This document shows, piece by piece, positions 26,064-35,309 of a stretch of 64,000 nucleotides of DNA (position 1 is its first letter; every line of letters begins with the position of its first letter). The DNA comes from Oscillospiraceae bacterium (GTDB lineage: Bacteria; Bacillota; Clostridia; Oscillospirales; Acutalibacteraceae), in the NCBI GenBank assembly GCA_031280825.1, contig JAITGE010000012.1:32991-96990 (forward strand), read 5' to 3'. The notes below the pieces were generated by a model. It saw nothing but the letters and a program-made list of their open reading frames with translations, made no database searches and was not told the origin of the DNA. Made by a program: the position numbers and the translations under genes.

Positions 26064-27103
26064 CACGCATTCCCCTCTTCGTCATCATCGTAAAGCGATG
26101 CGTCACCAACCTCCGGTTCCACCTCGTGTGCATCGCTTATGGGTGCGGCTACCACCGGTTGCTCCGCTTTTCCCGTGAAATAATCCACGCCCTCTATGGG
26201 CTTCGGATTCTTTTTATAGCGCAAAAGCAAGAAAACGAGCGCCGCCAAACAAGCCACAGCCAACAGCCCGGAAAGCAATTGCGAAACACGCAGCGCACTT
26301 GTGCCGATATACAAGCTATCCAATCGCAAGCCCTCCACAAAGCAACGTTCGGCTCCGTAGAGAATCCCGTAGCAAAGCATCAGCTGCCCACTGAATTTAC
26401 GCGCCCGCTTGCATATCAAAAACAGCAATGCAAAACTCAGCAAGCACCAAATTGATTCATAAAGGAAAGTCGGATGAACATACGCCATATCCTGTGGCGT
26501 TCCTGCGTGAACGTTTTTCACGCCGTGTTCCAAAAAGAACTGTTGCGTGGCTGCGCTGTTAATGTAGTTTGCCGTGGTTTGGCTCCACATGCCCCAAGGC
26601 AGGTTGGTGTTGCGCCCAAACGCCTCCTGGTTAGTGAAATTGCCCCATCGCCCGATGCCCTGCCCAATGAGGAAGCTCATAGCGGCGATGTCCATCAGGT
26701 TGAAAAAATTCAGCTTGCGAATACGGCAAACAATGAATGCGCCCAGCAAACCGCCAATCAATCCGCCGTAGATCGCCAAGCCGCCCTCCCAAATTTTGAA
26801 TACATCCCAAAATCGCCCGCGATATTCACTTAAATTGAACAGAACATAATACAGGCGCGCGCCCACAACCCCGCCGACCGTTCCACCAATAAGAACGTCC
26901 ACCATCTTATCCAAATCCATTTTCCATTTGTATGCAATGCGACCGCCGAAGAGAACGGCCAGCAGAAAGCCGAAAGCGATCAGAACGCCGTACCAGCGAA
27001 TGGTGACGACGTTGCCCAGCAACGAAAATTCCAGCGCGACAGGCGAAACGGAAAAGGATTTCCCGTCCAAAGCCTTAAAAAACACTTCTACCTTTTCATT
27101 CAT
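26063..27103 (-). CDS. lgt: Prolipoprotein diacylglyceryl transferase
   Basis: The 346-residue membrane protein has about seven helices. It has the Lgt signature GQGIGRWGNFTNQEAFG (about residues 147-163), the IRWYGVLIAFGF entry and the HPTFLYES loop with the catalytic-region histidine. It attaches diacylglycerol to the lipobox cysteine of prelipoproteins, such as the trigger-factor-like lipoprotein in this window. A cytoplasmic C-terminal tail of about 55 residues (YKKNPKPIEGVDYFTG onward) is rich in acidic residues and extends beyond the usual family end. The start overlaps the ymfH-like stop by four bases (ATGA). Confidence 0.96.
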   Translation of the reverse strand: MNEKVEVFFKALDGKSFSVSPVALEFSLLGNVVTIRWYGVLIAFGFLLAVLFGGRIAYKWKMDLDKMVDVLIGGTVGGVVGARLYYVLFNLSEYRGRFWDVFKIWEGGLAIYGGLIGGLLGAFIVCRIRKLNFFNLMDIAAMSFLIGQGIGRWGNFTNQEAFGRNTNLPWGMWSQTTANYINSAATQQFFLEHGVKNVHAGTPQDMAYVHPTFLYESIWCLLSFALLFLICKRARKFSGQLMLCYGILYGAERCFVEGLRLDSLYIGTSALRVSQLLSGLLAVACLAALVFLLLRYKKNPKPIEGVDYFTGKAEQPVVAAPISDAHEVEPEVGDASLYDDDEEGNA

Positions 27104-28407
27104 ACAGCTTCGCTCTCCTTTGCTATTTTCAGTGGTTCAGTAATCACAAGCGCGTCATATCCCTCGCGAAACAGCGCCTGCAGCCGCTCGTTCGCGTCCT
27201 TCACCGTAAAGCCGCGCAAAAGCGCCACTCTGTCAAAATACGCGTCGCCATTGAAATAGGCCTGTGTCATGCGCCGCGCCATTTGCTCAATATCATTGCA
27301 TTGCTTCACCATCTGACCGTATTTCTTGCGCCGCGCCTGCTCGAAGGCTTCCGCTTCGATGCCCAATTGTGCCGCTGTCTGCAGCGCCTCGCGCACCAAA
27401 GCCGCCGTCCGCTCCGGTTGCTTGGTTTCCCCGCCCAGCAGACAAGCCGCATAACCGGGTCCGTTGAAATATTCCGCACAAAAACCGGGATTGATCAAGC
27501 CCTCGTTCAGCAACTGCTCATAGAGCGGCGCAGTTTCGCCCAGCAACACATCCAGGCAAAGCTCCGCAAGCAGCGACTGCCGCAGGTTCGGTGCCGCACC
27601 GCCTGTCCTCTCCTTCCAACCGAGCAAAAAACGTGGCGCGGCGACCGGCATTTGCAGCGCTGCGCTGCGCTGCGCGGGCGCGGCATCGTCTACCATTGCC
27701 GGGCGGCGGGCAGGCTCGCCCTCAGCGGGCTTGAGCAACCGCAGCACGATCTCCTCCGCCGTGTCCACCGTTACATTGCCTGTCGCAACCAAGATCATAT
27801 TCGCCGGGTGATAAAAACGCCTGTGGCATTCATAGAGCATATCCGCCGTGATTTCAGCGATCGTTTCCGCCGTCCCGGCAATATCGGCGCACACAGGGTG
27901 CACGGGGAAAAGCATCCCCAGCATCTCAAAAAATTCGCGCCAGTTCGGGTCGTCCTGATACATGCGAATTTCCTGCCCGATGATCCCCTGCTCTTTTTCA
28001 ACCGTCGTTTGGGTGAAATAGGGCGCTTGCACAAAGCCCAGCAAAATTTCGAGATTCTTCTCAAAATGCTCGGCACAGGAAAATTGATATGCCGTTTTCT
28101 CAAAGCTGGTGAAGGCGTTGGCGCTTGCGCCTGTTTTTGCAAATAGCGCGAAGGCGTCCACCTCGTCGGATTCAAAGAGCTTGTGCTCCAAAAAGTGCGC
28201 TGTGCCCTCCGGAAGCTGCAGCGTTTTGCCGTCCGGATACACAATCGCCGCATCCAGGGAACCGTATTTTGCGGAATAAAGCGCATAAGCAGTGGAATAG
28301 CCGGGCTTCGGGCACACCTGCACCTCCAGCCCACCCGGAAATGTAGCGCGGTAATAGGTTTCTTCCAGCACTTGATCCTGCACAGTTTCCCAAACAATCG
28401 CGCTCAT
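27100..28407 (-). CDS. ymfH: M16-family zinc peptidase, YmfH-like catalytic subunit
   Basis: The 435-residue protein has the inverted zinc motif HFLEHKLFE (HxxEH, about residue 64), the downstream glutamate region and the SANAFTSFEKTAYQFSC strand of M16 peptidases. The C-terminal half is the second inactive M16 domain. In YmfF/YmfH pairs this partner supplies the catalytic zinc site. ATG 28407 overlaps the preceding gene's stop by four bases (ATGA); the longer frame upstream has no ribosome site. The peptidase probably degrades small peptides in the cytoplasm. It lies upstream of lgt in the same operon. Confidence 0.9.
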   Translation of the reverse strand: MSAIVWETVQDQVLEETYYRATFPGGLEVQVCPKPGYSTAYALYSAKYGSLDAAIVYPDGKTLQLPEGTAHFLEHKLFESDEVDAFALFAKTGASANAFTSFEKTAYQFSCAEHFEKNLEILLGFVQAPYFTQTTVEKEQGIIGQEIRMYQDDPNWREFFEMLGMLFPVHPVCADIAGTAETIAEITADMLYECHRRFYHPANMILVATGNVTVDTAEEIVLRLLKPAEGEPARRPAMVDDAAPAQRSAALQMPVAAPRFLLGWKERTGGAAPNLRQSLLAELCLDVLLGETAPLYEQLLNEGLINPGFCAEYFNGPGYAACLLGGETKQPERTAALVREALQTAAQLGIEAEAFEQARRKKYGQMVKQCNDIEQMARRMTQAYFNGDAYFDRVALLRGFTVKDANERLQALFREGYDALVITEPLKIAKESEAV

Positions 28408-29699
28408 GCGGCGTCGCCCTCCTTTTTCGCTGTGCAAAGCAGATAAACCGTGTCAAGCGTCACCTGCTTCGCCGCTGCAATGATTTCCTCGCGCGTAACG
28501 GCCTCAAGCCGTTCATAAATCTCCCGCGGCGAAAGGTATTCGCCTGTGATCAGCCCGGTAGAATAGTAATCCGCCAGCGATTCCGGCGCATCGACCACCG
28601 AAAAAAAGGTATCGCGTAGGGAACGCCGGGAATCCGCGATCAGCTCATCCGAAAAATCGCCTTCCTGAATCGCGGCAAGCTGCTCCAGGATCGCTTCACG
28701 GGCTTCCTCCGCCTTTGCTCGATCCACACCGCTGAAAACCACCATAGTGCCCTTGTAGCGGTTTGCGCGCGCCGCGCAATAATAGCAAAGACTTTTTTCT
28801 TCGCGCACAACAGTGAAGAGCTTAGAATAAACGCCGCCGCCGAAAATATCCGCCATCATGCGCGTGGCAAAATTGTGATCATCCCTGTTCCGCATACCCA
28901 CGCGGAAGCCCAGCACCAGCTTCGCCTGCTCCACCGGCTCGTATTCCGTGAAGCTGCGCACCGCACTCGCCGCAGGAATGAACTCCCCGCCCAGCACCAC
29001 AGGGTCGCGCGTAATTCCGGCAAACGCCCCACGGAAGGTCGCCTCCACCGCCGCGCCATCCCCTGCCGAAACCAACGTGATCTGCATTTTTGCGCGCGAA
29101 AGCAGATTGCGCCACGCCGCCGCCATATCCGCCGGCGTGAGCGCCATAATCGCTTCCGGCGTCCCATAAGCATTCAGCCCAAAAGCCTCGTTTCCGCACA
29201 TCAGCGCTTCCATGCGGCGAATGGAATGAATACGCTTCTCGCCCTGCTCGCTCTCCAGCCGCTCACAAAGCAGGCGCTTTTCCAGCTCCACCGCCTCCGC
29301 GCTGAAAAGCCCTTCCGCCAAGCGCGGGCGAAACAGCAGCTCCTCCAGCAGCGCGGCGCAATCAGCGGTGAGAGAATCGCCCGCAAAAGCAAAGCGATCT
29401 TCAATGACCGAAAGCGAAAGCGAAAGCCAATGCGTTTCGCCCAGCTTCGCCGCTCCGGCATAAAGGCTTGCACCATACAGCGCCGCCAGGCGGCTCTCAA
29501 GCAACCGCGGCGTGGGGTATGCCGCACAGCTGCGGCGCAAAAGATATGGAAGCATTGCGTTAGCGGCGGTCGCCTTCGGCTCACCCAAACGCAGAGGCAG
29601 CGCCATTTGCAACTCCAAGCGGCTCTTTTTAAAGCGATCGGCGGGAATCACACAGAGCGTGGCTCCGGGCGCAAGCTCCTTTAAACGAACATCTTGCAA
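28404..29699 (-). CDS. ymfF: M16-family protein, YmfF-like non-catalytic subunit
   Basis: The 431-residue M16 homologue lacks the HxxEH zinc motif: the matching strand reads ANAMLPYLLRRSCAAYP. It should therefore be the structural partner of the following YmfH-like protein. Typical M16 features remain, such as ADIFGGGVYSKLFTVVREEKSLCYYC in the C-terminal half and SRRSLRDTFFSVVDAPESLADYY. The gene starts at TTG 29699 after AGGTGAAT and heads the operon ymfF-ymfH-lgt-folD-murL-murD, whose genes overlap by 1 to 35 bases. Confidence 0.88.
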   Translation of the reverse strand: MQDVRLKELAPGATLCVIPADRFKKSRLELQMALPLRLGEPKATAANAMLPYLLRRSCAAYPTPRLLESRLAALYGASLYAGAAKLGETHWLSLSLSVIEDRFAFAGDSLTADCAALLEELLFRPRLAEGLFSAEAVELEKRLLCERLESEQGEKRIHSIRRMEALMCGNEAFGLNAYGTPEAIMALTPADMAAAWRNLLSRAKMQITLVSAGDGAAVEATFRGAFAGITRDPVVLGGEFIPAASAVRSFTEYEPVEQAKLVLGFRVGMRNRDDHNFATRMMADIFGGGVYSKLFTVVREEKSLCYYCAARANRYKGTMVVFSGVDRAKAEEAREAILEQLAAIQEGDFSDELIADSRRSLRDTFFSVVDAPESLADYYSTGLITGEYLSPREIYERLEAVTREEIIAAAKQVTLDTVYLLCTAKKEGDAA

Positions 29700-29743
29700 A
29701 ACGGATTCACCTATCTTTCTATGGAATAAATCGCAACGGAGTT

Positions 29744-29772
29744 AGTATACCATTATTTTCTTTGAAATGCAA
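29744..29772 (-). promoter_or_regulatory. Promoter of the ymfF-ymfH-lgt-folD-murL-murD operon
   Basis: On the minus strand TTGCAT (29772-29767) and TATACT (29749-29744) are 17 bases apart. No other promoter is obvious within the 7-kb operon. Confidence 0.75.
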
Positions 29773-29821
29773 GCGCGCGGCGCGGCGTTTTCGGATTACC
29801 GCATTTTGTTGGCAAAAGCGG

Positions 29822-29849
29822 TTGACATTCTTTTGAAATCTGTTAAAAT
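29822..29849 (+). promoter_or_regulatory. Promoter of the SCP2-aminotransferase-transketolase cluster
   Basis: TTGACA (29822-29827) and TAAAAT (29844-29849) are 16 bases apart, 42 bases before the first start codon. No internal promoter of similar quality was seen before 39336. Confidence 0.7.
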
Positions 29850-29891
29850 GGATAAGAGCTACTCTGTTATTATTCAAAGGAGGTAAGTCAC

Positions 29892-30650
29892 TTGCTGGAT
29901 CAAAAAACGCTCGCGTACATCAACATGTTCGCGATCCTCGGGGCACTGGAGAATCTTTGTGTGCTCGACCCGGAAGCCCGCGCGCTCATGACAAACAAAA
30001 AACCCATTTCCCTGGCGTTTGAGGTGAAGGACGGACCAAAAGCGACCCTGACTTTTTCCAACGGACGCGTGCGGATAACCCCCGGTGTGCAGGATTGCGA
30101 CATTCGCATCCCTGTCGGCTCCTGCGAAAAATTCAACCAGGTCGTGGCAGGCACAGCGACGCCAATCCCTGTGAAAGGCTTCCGGCACATCAACTTTTTG
30201 CTCAAGGATTTTGACGCGTTGACAAAGCTGCTGGAAAAATACTTGCGCGCCTCCGAAGAAGATCTTGCGGATCCGGGCTTTTTTGCCCGCAGTACTGAGC
30301 TAATGCTCTATGTGATCGCCGTCGCCATCGCGCAAATCGGCGATTATGACGACATTGGCATATTCAGCGCTGATCATATCCCGGATGGCGAAATCTCCTT
30401 TTCTATCAAGGACGGTCCCGCGGCGACAATCCGCTGCACGAACCACGTTCTTGCAGCCGAAAAAAAACGCCCCGCCAACCCCCGCGCCATCATGGAATTC
30501 GAAAGCCTGGAGCTTGCCCGCGCCCTGTTTGACGGCAAAGTGAACGCACTCGCCTGCATCGGCAACGGCAGCATCTCCATGCGCGGCATGATCAACATGA
30601 TCGACAACGTCAACCGCATCTTGGATCGCGTCGCGCTGTATTTGGCGTAA
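29892..30650 (+). CDS. SCP2-like lipid-binding-domain protein (first copy)
   Basis: The 252-residue soluble protein has an SCP2-type domain: PISLAFEVKDGPKATLTFSNG, then CDIRIPVGSCEKFNQVVAGT. A second, similar half follows, with GEISFSIKDGPAATIRCTN and MEFESLELARALFDGKVNA. SCP2 folds bind sterols, acyl chains or other hydrophobic molecules in a tunnel. No signal peptide is present. It starts at TTG with AAAGGAGG. It opens a run of co-directional genes including an aminotransferase, a split transketolase and a second SCP2 protein (38533-39336), which suggests a carrier of a hydrophobic or tethered intermediate. That role is inference. Confidence 0.72.
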   Translation: MLDQKTLAYINMFAILGALENLCVLDPEARALMTNKKPISLAFEVKDGPKATLTFSNGRVRITPGVQDCDIRIPVGSCEKFNQVVAGTATPIPVKGFRHINFLLKDFDALTKLLEKYLRASEEDLADPGFFARSTELMLYVIAVAIAQIGDYDDIGIFSADHIPDGEISFSIKDGPAATIRCTNHVLAAEKKRPANPRAIMEFESLELARALFDGKVNALACIGNGSISMRGMINMIDNVNRILDRVALYLA

Positions 30651-30688
30651 GCGAACGGACGATTGAATTTTGAGGAGGAAACCAACCA

Positions 30689-31948
30689 ATGGAAACATAT
30701 ACATACGAAAAAAGCCGCGCATGGTTTGATCGCGCCTGCAAGGTCATTCCCTCCGGCGTTTATGGGCATTTGGGTCCCGCGGAGGGCAACTTCATCCCGG
30801 TGGATAAGTGGCCGCTGCTTGGCGCGCGCGCGCAGGGCACGTATTTTTGGGATGTTGACGGCAACCGCTTCATTGATTACATGTGCGCTTACGGTCCGAA
30901 CATCCTGGGCTACAACGACCCGGACGTTGACGCCGCCGCGCTGGAGCAAGCCAAGCTGGGCAACTGCGTCACCTCGCCTTCGTATAAAATGGTGGAGCTT
31001 GCGGAGCTGATGGTTGACACCGTTAAAAGCGCGGACTGGGCGTTCTTTGCTAAAAACGGCAACGATGTAACCACCGCCGCCATCATGACCGCCCGCGCGC
31101 ATACGCGCAAAAAGAAAATCATCTTCGTTAACGGTTTCTATCACGGCGTAGCGCCCTGGACGCAGAAAATCGATTATCCCGGCGTGATCCCGGAGGATGT
31201 CTGCAACAACCTCTATGTGAATTGGAACGATTTTGAAGCCCTCGAAGCTCTCGTGGATGAAAACGACGGCGAAATTGCCGCCTTCATTTCCACGCCCTAT
31301 ATGCACGGTAACTATCTGGATAACGTTCTGCCTGCGCCCGGCTACTGGCAGAGGGTGCGCGAGCTTTGCACCCGCAAGGGCATCGTCATGATTATCGACG
31401 ACGTGCGCGCGGGCTTCCGGCTTTCCTCCGAAGGCTCAGACGCCTATTACGGCTTTGAAGCCGACCTGATCACCTTCTGCAAAGCAATCGCCAACGGCTG
31501 GAACGTTTCGTGCCTGTGCGGCAAGGAATTCATTAAGGATTCCGTCAGCTCCCTGAGCTACACCGGCTCTTACTGGATGAGCGCCATCCCCTTTGCGGCG
31601 GGTATTGCCAACATCACAAAAATGAAACGTCTGAACCTGCCTGCCATCCTAAAGGAAAAAGGCTTGAAACTCACCGGCGGTCTGCAGGCGGCGGCGAACA
31701 ACAACGGCTTCCAGTTGATTGTAAGCGGCGAGCCGGCGTTGTTCTATTTGCGCATCGCCAACGACGACAGCCTGTTCCTCCACCAAGAATGGATTGCCGA
31801 ATGTGTGCGGCGCGGCGCGTTCTTCGCCGGGCACCACAACCACTTCATTAACTATGCCTTGGCGGATGAAGACATTGAGCTGACGTTGGAAATCGCGGAC
31901 GAAGCCTTCAAGGTCGTCGCGAAGAAGCACCCGGAAATCTTTGGCTGA
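30689..31948 (+). CDS. Class-III PLP aminotransferase (glutamate-1-semialdehyde-like)
   Basis: The 419-residue fold-type I enzyme has PSGVYGHLGP at the N-terminus, GTYFWDVDGNRFIDYMCAYGP, the FAKNGNDVTTAAIM phosphate loop, GFYHGVAPW, MIIDDVRAGFR (aspartate to the PLP ring) and the Schiff-base lysine in ITFCKAIANGW (about residue 267). These are the features of the HemL/omega-aminotransferase group. It is unlikely to be HemL, because no haem genes are present and neighbours are SCP2 and transketolase genes. It probably aminates a keto sugar or ketone made by them. GAGGAGG precedes the start. Confidence 0.85.
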   Translation: METYTYEKSRAWFDRACKVIPSGVYGHLGPAEGNFIPVDKWPLLGARAQGTYFWDVDGNRFIDYMCAYGPNILGYNDPDVDAAALEQAKLGNCVTSPSYKMVELAELMVDTVKSADWAFFAKNGNDVTTAAIMTARAHTRKKKIIFVNGFYHGVAPWTQKIDYPGVIPEDVCNNLYVNWNDFEALEALVDENDGEIAAFISTPYMHGNYLDNVLPAPGYWQRVRELCTRKGIVMIIDDVRAGFRLSSEGSDAYYGFEADLITFCKAIANGWNVSCLCGKEFIKDSVSSLSYTGSYWMSAIPFAAGIANITKMKRLNLPAILKEKGLKLTGGLQAAANNNGFQLIVSGEPALFYLRIANDDSLFLHQEWIAECVRRGAFFAGHHNHFINYALADEDIELTLEIADEAFKVVAKKHPEIFG

Positions 31949-31996
31949 CAGCTTTCATATGAAAAAGGTGCAAACTATACCGAAAGAGGTGATGGT

Positions 31997-33100
31997 TTGC
32001 GACTTATCAAACACAACTGTGCGCGCCTTCTGCCCGTTTGTTTCCTCCTTGTGATATGCTTTGCGCTGCCCGTGTCTGCCGGACAGGCGACCGGCGGCAC
32101 GGCGCAAGGAGAGCTGGACGTTCTTTGCTATAACGTGGCAGGTCTTCCAATTCCTTCCGCTTTTCACCGCGAAAACCGCAGCCCCTGGGAAGACTGCAAG
32201 CGCATCAGCGCATATTTTGCAAAAAGCGGCTATGATTTTATTGCCGTGCAGGAGGACTTCAACTGCCACCGGCAGCTGACAAGCGCACTGAAAAACACCT
32301 ACCCGTATCAAACGGTTCACCAGGGCGCCGTGCCCGTTGGGGATGGCTTGGGCTTGTTCTCAAAAACGCCGATCTATAACCAGCGCAACGTGCCCTGGGC
32401 GCTTTCGGCAGGCATCTTTGCGGGTGCAAACGACCAATTAACCCCAAAGGGCTATTTGCACGCACTCGCCGCGCTGGACGCCCCGGGCGTTTACGTGCAC
32501 ATCTACGTGTTGCACGCGGACGCAAGCGGCGACCCGGCATCGAAAGCCGCGCGGGCGGATAATTACCGCCAGCTGGCAGCGGATATTGCGCGGTACCCCG
32601 AGGAGCCTATGCTCGTGATGGGCGATTTCAACGGAATCTATACGAATGTTGCGCGTTTCATGAACGAAACAGGGTTGCGTGACAGTTGGAAGGATCTGAC
32701 GGATGCGGGGTTTTATGCCGGGAACGATCCCGGCGTAGGCTGGTGCCAATCCTCCGGCGACAGCATTGACCGTATCCTGGTGCGCGACGGCAAGGGCTTG
32801 CGCTTCACAATTTTAGAGAGCAAAAACCTCAACCTGCAAACCGCGCCCGGCGGCGTAACCGTTGCGGAGCAGCTCCTGACCGGTGGACGCAGCTTATCAG
32901 ACCACGCGGCAAAATACGCCAAGCTGGCCTGGCATTATGACGGCAACCCGCAAGGGGTTTGGGGCGAAACAGGTTTCCCGCTCACGCCCCCACAATGGGA
33001 TCTTTCGCTGCCGGGTAAGCAAATCAAAACATTTTTCGTTAAGCTCGGGCTGCTTTGGAAAGGCATTGATGCGTTAACGAAAGAAAGAGGTTCGCCGTGA
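31997..33100 (+). CDS. Exported endonuclease/exonuclease/phosphatase-fold enzyme (sphingomyelinase-like)
   Basis: The 367-residue protein has a signal peptide (residues 1-28, ending VSAGQA) and an EEP domain. LDVLCYNVAGLP is the first strand, VQEDFN holds the metal-binding glutamate, MVMGDFNG the Asp/Asn pair and GRSLSDHAA the terminal histidine. This pattern is shared by neutral sphingomyelinases and related secreted phosphodiesterases, so lipid head groups or nucleic acid are possible targets. It starts at TTG after AGAGGTG and overlaps the following GH16 gene by four bases (GTGA). The two exported enzymes are thus co-translated inside an otherwise metabolic gene run. Confidence 0.8.
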   Translation: MRLIKHNCARLLPVCFLLVICFALPVSAGQATGGTAQGELDVLCYNVAGLPIPSAFHRENRSPWEDCKRISAYFAKSGYDFIAVQEDFNCHRQLTSALKNTYPYQTVHQGAVPVGDGLGLFSKTPIYNQRNVPWALSAGIFAGANDQLTPKGYLHALAALDAPGVYVHIYVLHADASGDPASKAARADNYRQLAADIARYPEEPMLVMGDFNGIYTNVARFMNETGLRDSWKDLTDAGFYAGNDPGVGWCQSSGDSIDRILVRDGKGLRFTILESKNLNLQTAPGGVTVAEQLLTGGRSLSDHAAKYAKLAWHYDGNPQGVWGETGFPLTPPQWDLSLPGKQIKTFFVKLGLLWKGIDALTKERGSP

Positions 33101-33960
33101 ATTGTAAGCAATTTTTTTGGCGCATTTGGGCAGGTTTTCTTGCCGCGATTGTCACGCCGCTTTGTGTATGGCTTCAAGTGCCGAAGCCCGCTTGCGGTCA
33201 ACTGCTGGATCTGAACCGGTTTGCACTGACCTGGAGTGACGAATTTGACGGCACACAGTTGGATCCTGCCAAATGGAAAGCGCACGGCGGCGCAGGCGTA
33301 ACAGTGCGGCGCGATGGCTACTGGAGTCTGGATATGGCGACTGTCAGCGACGGGCATCTGCGGGTCGCCTCGCGCTACATAGAGGAAGGTCTGGATGGCA
33401 GCCCCGGCGGCTGGTATACCGCCGGGCTGGATACCTCCGGGCTGTTTGAACAAAAATACGGTTATTTTGAAGTCCGCGCAAAAATGCCCAAGGGCGTCGG
33501 GCTGTGGAGCGCTTTCTGGATGATGAGCAATCCGGGCATGATGCACGACGCAACCATGTCATGTGTGGATGGCAGCGGGCGTGACGGCACGGAAATCGAC
33601 ATCATGGAAAGCCCTTATTATTATAAGGCTTGGCCGCAGCGAAATTCCACAATGCATACCATCCATTATGATGGCTACGGGGTCGCGCACCGCTCGCAGA
33701 GCATCGGGGATTATTACATTCGCCGCCCCTATGACACTTTCCATACCTACGGTCTGGAATGGAACGAAAATGAGTACATCTTCTATATTGACGGTACGGA
33801 AACCGGGCGCACGAATTTCGGCGGCGCTTCACAGGTGCCGGAATACCTGCTGCTGAGCGTAGAGCATCAAAACGGAGGCTGGGCAGGCGATATTCGCGAC
33901 AACAAAAGCCAACCCACGGATTTTGTTGTGGATTACGTGCGCGTCTATCAATACAAGTAA
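33097..33960 (+). CDS. Exported GH16-family glycoside hydrolase
   Basis: The 287-residue protein has an N-terminal hydrophobic export segment (residues 10-26) and a GH16 beta-jelly-roll domain. It shows WSDEFDGTQLDPAKW, KYGYFEVRAKMPKGVGLWSAFWMM, and the active-site strand GTEIDIMES with nucleophile and acid/base glutamates. FHTYGLEWNENEYIFYIDG follows. GH16 enzymes cut beta-1,3/1,4-glucans, agar, carrageenan and related polymers; which one cannot be told. The start is GTG overlapping the EEP gene stop. The protein stops just after the catalytic domain, with no binding module. Confidence 0.9.
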   Translation: MNCKQFFWRIWAGFLAAIVTPLCVWLQVPKPACGQLLDLNRFALTWSDEFDGTQLDPAKWKAHGGAGVTVRRDGYWSLDMATVSDGHLRVASRYIEEGLDGSPGGWYTAGLDTSGLFEQKYGYFEVRAKMPKGVGLWSAFWMMSNPGMMHDATMSCVDGSGRDGTEIDIMESPYYYKAWPQRNSTMHTIHYDGYGVAHRSQSIGDYYIRRPYDTFHTYGLEWNENEYIFYIDGTETGRTNFGGASQVPEYLLLSVEHQNGGWAGDIRDNKSQPTDFVVDYVRVYQYK

Positions 33961-33994
33961 TAAAACAAACAAAAAACACAGAGGAGGAAACGAC

Positions 33995-34867
33995 ATGGCA
34001 CTCACCAAACAAGAATGGCTCGCATTGGAGGATAAGGCCTACCAGCTGCGCCGTCTGCTGCTTGACACCTGCCACTGGGCCGGGAGCGGTCACATCGGCG
34101 GCGGCAACAGCGTGATGGATATGCTGACCACTCTCTACCACCGCTACCTCAACATCCGCGTGGATGATCCAAGCTGGGCGGATCGGGACCGCTTTATCCT
34201 GAGCAAGGGGCACGCCGGCATCGCCTACGCCCCGGTGCTGGTGGATAAGGGCTTCAACGACCCTGAGCAGCTCAAAACCTTCAACCTGACCAATTCCAAA
34301 ATGGGGATTCACTTGGATTCCAACAAGGTTGTGGGCGTGGACGCTTCCACAGGCTCGCTGGGGCACGGGCTTTCCATCGCGCTGGGCACAGGGCTTGCCG
34401 CCCGTGTGCAGGGCAAGGCTTACAAGACCTACTGCATCCTGGGCGACGGCGAACTGGATGAAGGCTCGAACTGGGAAGCCGCGATGGCTATGGCACACTT
34501 CAAAGTGACAAATGTCATTAGCTTCGTGGATCGCAACCACAACATGATTGATGGCAATACGGAGGAAATCATGGCGCTGGAGCCTCTGGCAGACAAATGG
34601 ATCTCTTTCGGCTTCGACACCAAGGTTGTGGACGGCGGCAACATCAATACCCTGTGCGAAGCGGTAGATTACGCGCTGGCGAACAAAAGCGATAAGCCCG
34701 TCATGATCATTGCCGACACAAAAAAAGGGGAAGGCATCGATTTTATTGAAGGCGATTACCGCTGGCACTATGGTGCCATGGCAGAGGACAACTACGAAAA
34801 GGCAAAAAAAAGCCTCGCGCGGCATTACGAGGCACGGAAAGCAAGGGCGGAGAAGGAGGGAAAATGA
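33995..34867 (+). CDS. Transketolase, N-terminal (TPP-binding) subunit
   Basis: The 290-residue protein corresponds to the pyrophosphate-binding half of transketolase. It has GSGHIGGGNSVMDMLTTLY, RDRFILSKGHAGIAYAPVL, STGSLGHGLSIALG and the TPP motif GDGELDEGSNWEA ending at FVDRNHN. With the C-terminal half encoded at 36233-37243 it should form a complete thiamine-diphosphate enzyme that moves two-carbon ketol units between sugar phosphates. GAGGAGG precedes the start. Two-gene transketolases are normally adjacent. Here 1.37 kb of decayed DNA separates the halves. The cluster setting suggests a dedicated pathway role rather than the main pentose phosphate enzyme. Confidence 0.93.
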   Translation: MALTKQEWLALEDKAYQLRRLLLDTCHWAGSGHIGGGNSVMDMLTTLYHRYLNIRVDDPSWADRDRFILSKGHAGIAYAPVLVDKGFNDPEQLKTFNLTNSKMGIHLDSNKVVGVDASTGSLGHGLSIALGTGLAARVQGKAYKTYCILGDGELDEGSNWEAAMAMAHFKVTNVISFVDRNHNMIDGNTEEIMALEPLADKWISFGFDTKVVDGGNINTLCEAVDYALANKSDKPVMIIADTKKGEGIDFIEGDYRWHYGAMAEDNYEKAKKSLARHYEARKARAEKEGK

Positions 34868-34868
34868 C

Positions 34869-35309
34869 ATGCGTACACGCAGCATCAATAAAGCGCAAAA
34901 ACAGTTTCGGTGACTTCTTGTCTGCTTACTCTTCATAATATCCGTCGCAACATCATTTTCAACGACAGGCAATGCAGTTGTTTCAACATTTTTACAAGGG
35001 ACAGTTTGCTACATAAGAAACGCAAATAACGGAATGTATTTAGATGTGGCTGGAGCAAATACAACCTCAGGCACGGCTGTACGTGCATACACTTCAAATA
35101 GCACATCGGCACAAAAATGGCGTATTTACCCCATTTCCGGATTGACAGGCGTCTATGTCATTCGTTCGTATCTGGATACAAGCTTAGCGTTATCCGCGCC
35201 CAACTTGGCAAATAACGGTGGAACTGTAGTAAAACGAATTTCGACATCAAATTTAGACGCTGCAATTCCGGAAGACTGTAAGTGGGCATACAGGGGCGGC
35301 ATAGCATGA
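34869..35309 (+). pseudogene. Exported ricin-type lectin domain, with premature stop
   Basis: In one frame from ATG 34869 the sequence reads a basic start, an in-frame TGA at codon 15 (34911-34913), then a signal-peptide-like hydrophobic stretch and a ricin B/CBM13-like beta-trefoil piece. Visible parts are CYIRNANNGMYLDVAG, the QxW motif in AQKWRIYP and a second repeat LDTSLALSAPNLANNGG. It ends abruptly at 35309 after about 110 lectin residues. The block is clearly AT-richer than its neighbours. The TGA would be tryptophan or arginine if reverted. It sits one base after the transketolase N-subunit stop. Confidence 0.72.

Noticed and set aside
33602..34972. 456-codon minus-strand open frame
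   Set aside because: Shadow of GH16 and the transketolase N-subunit; translation has no recognisable motif.
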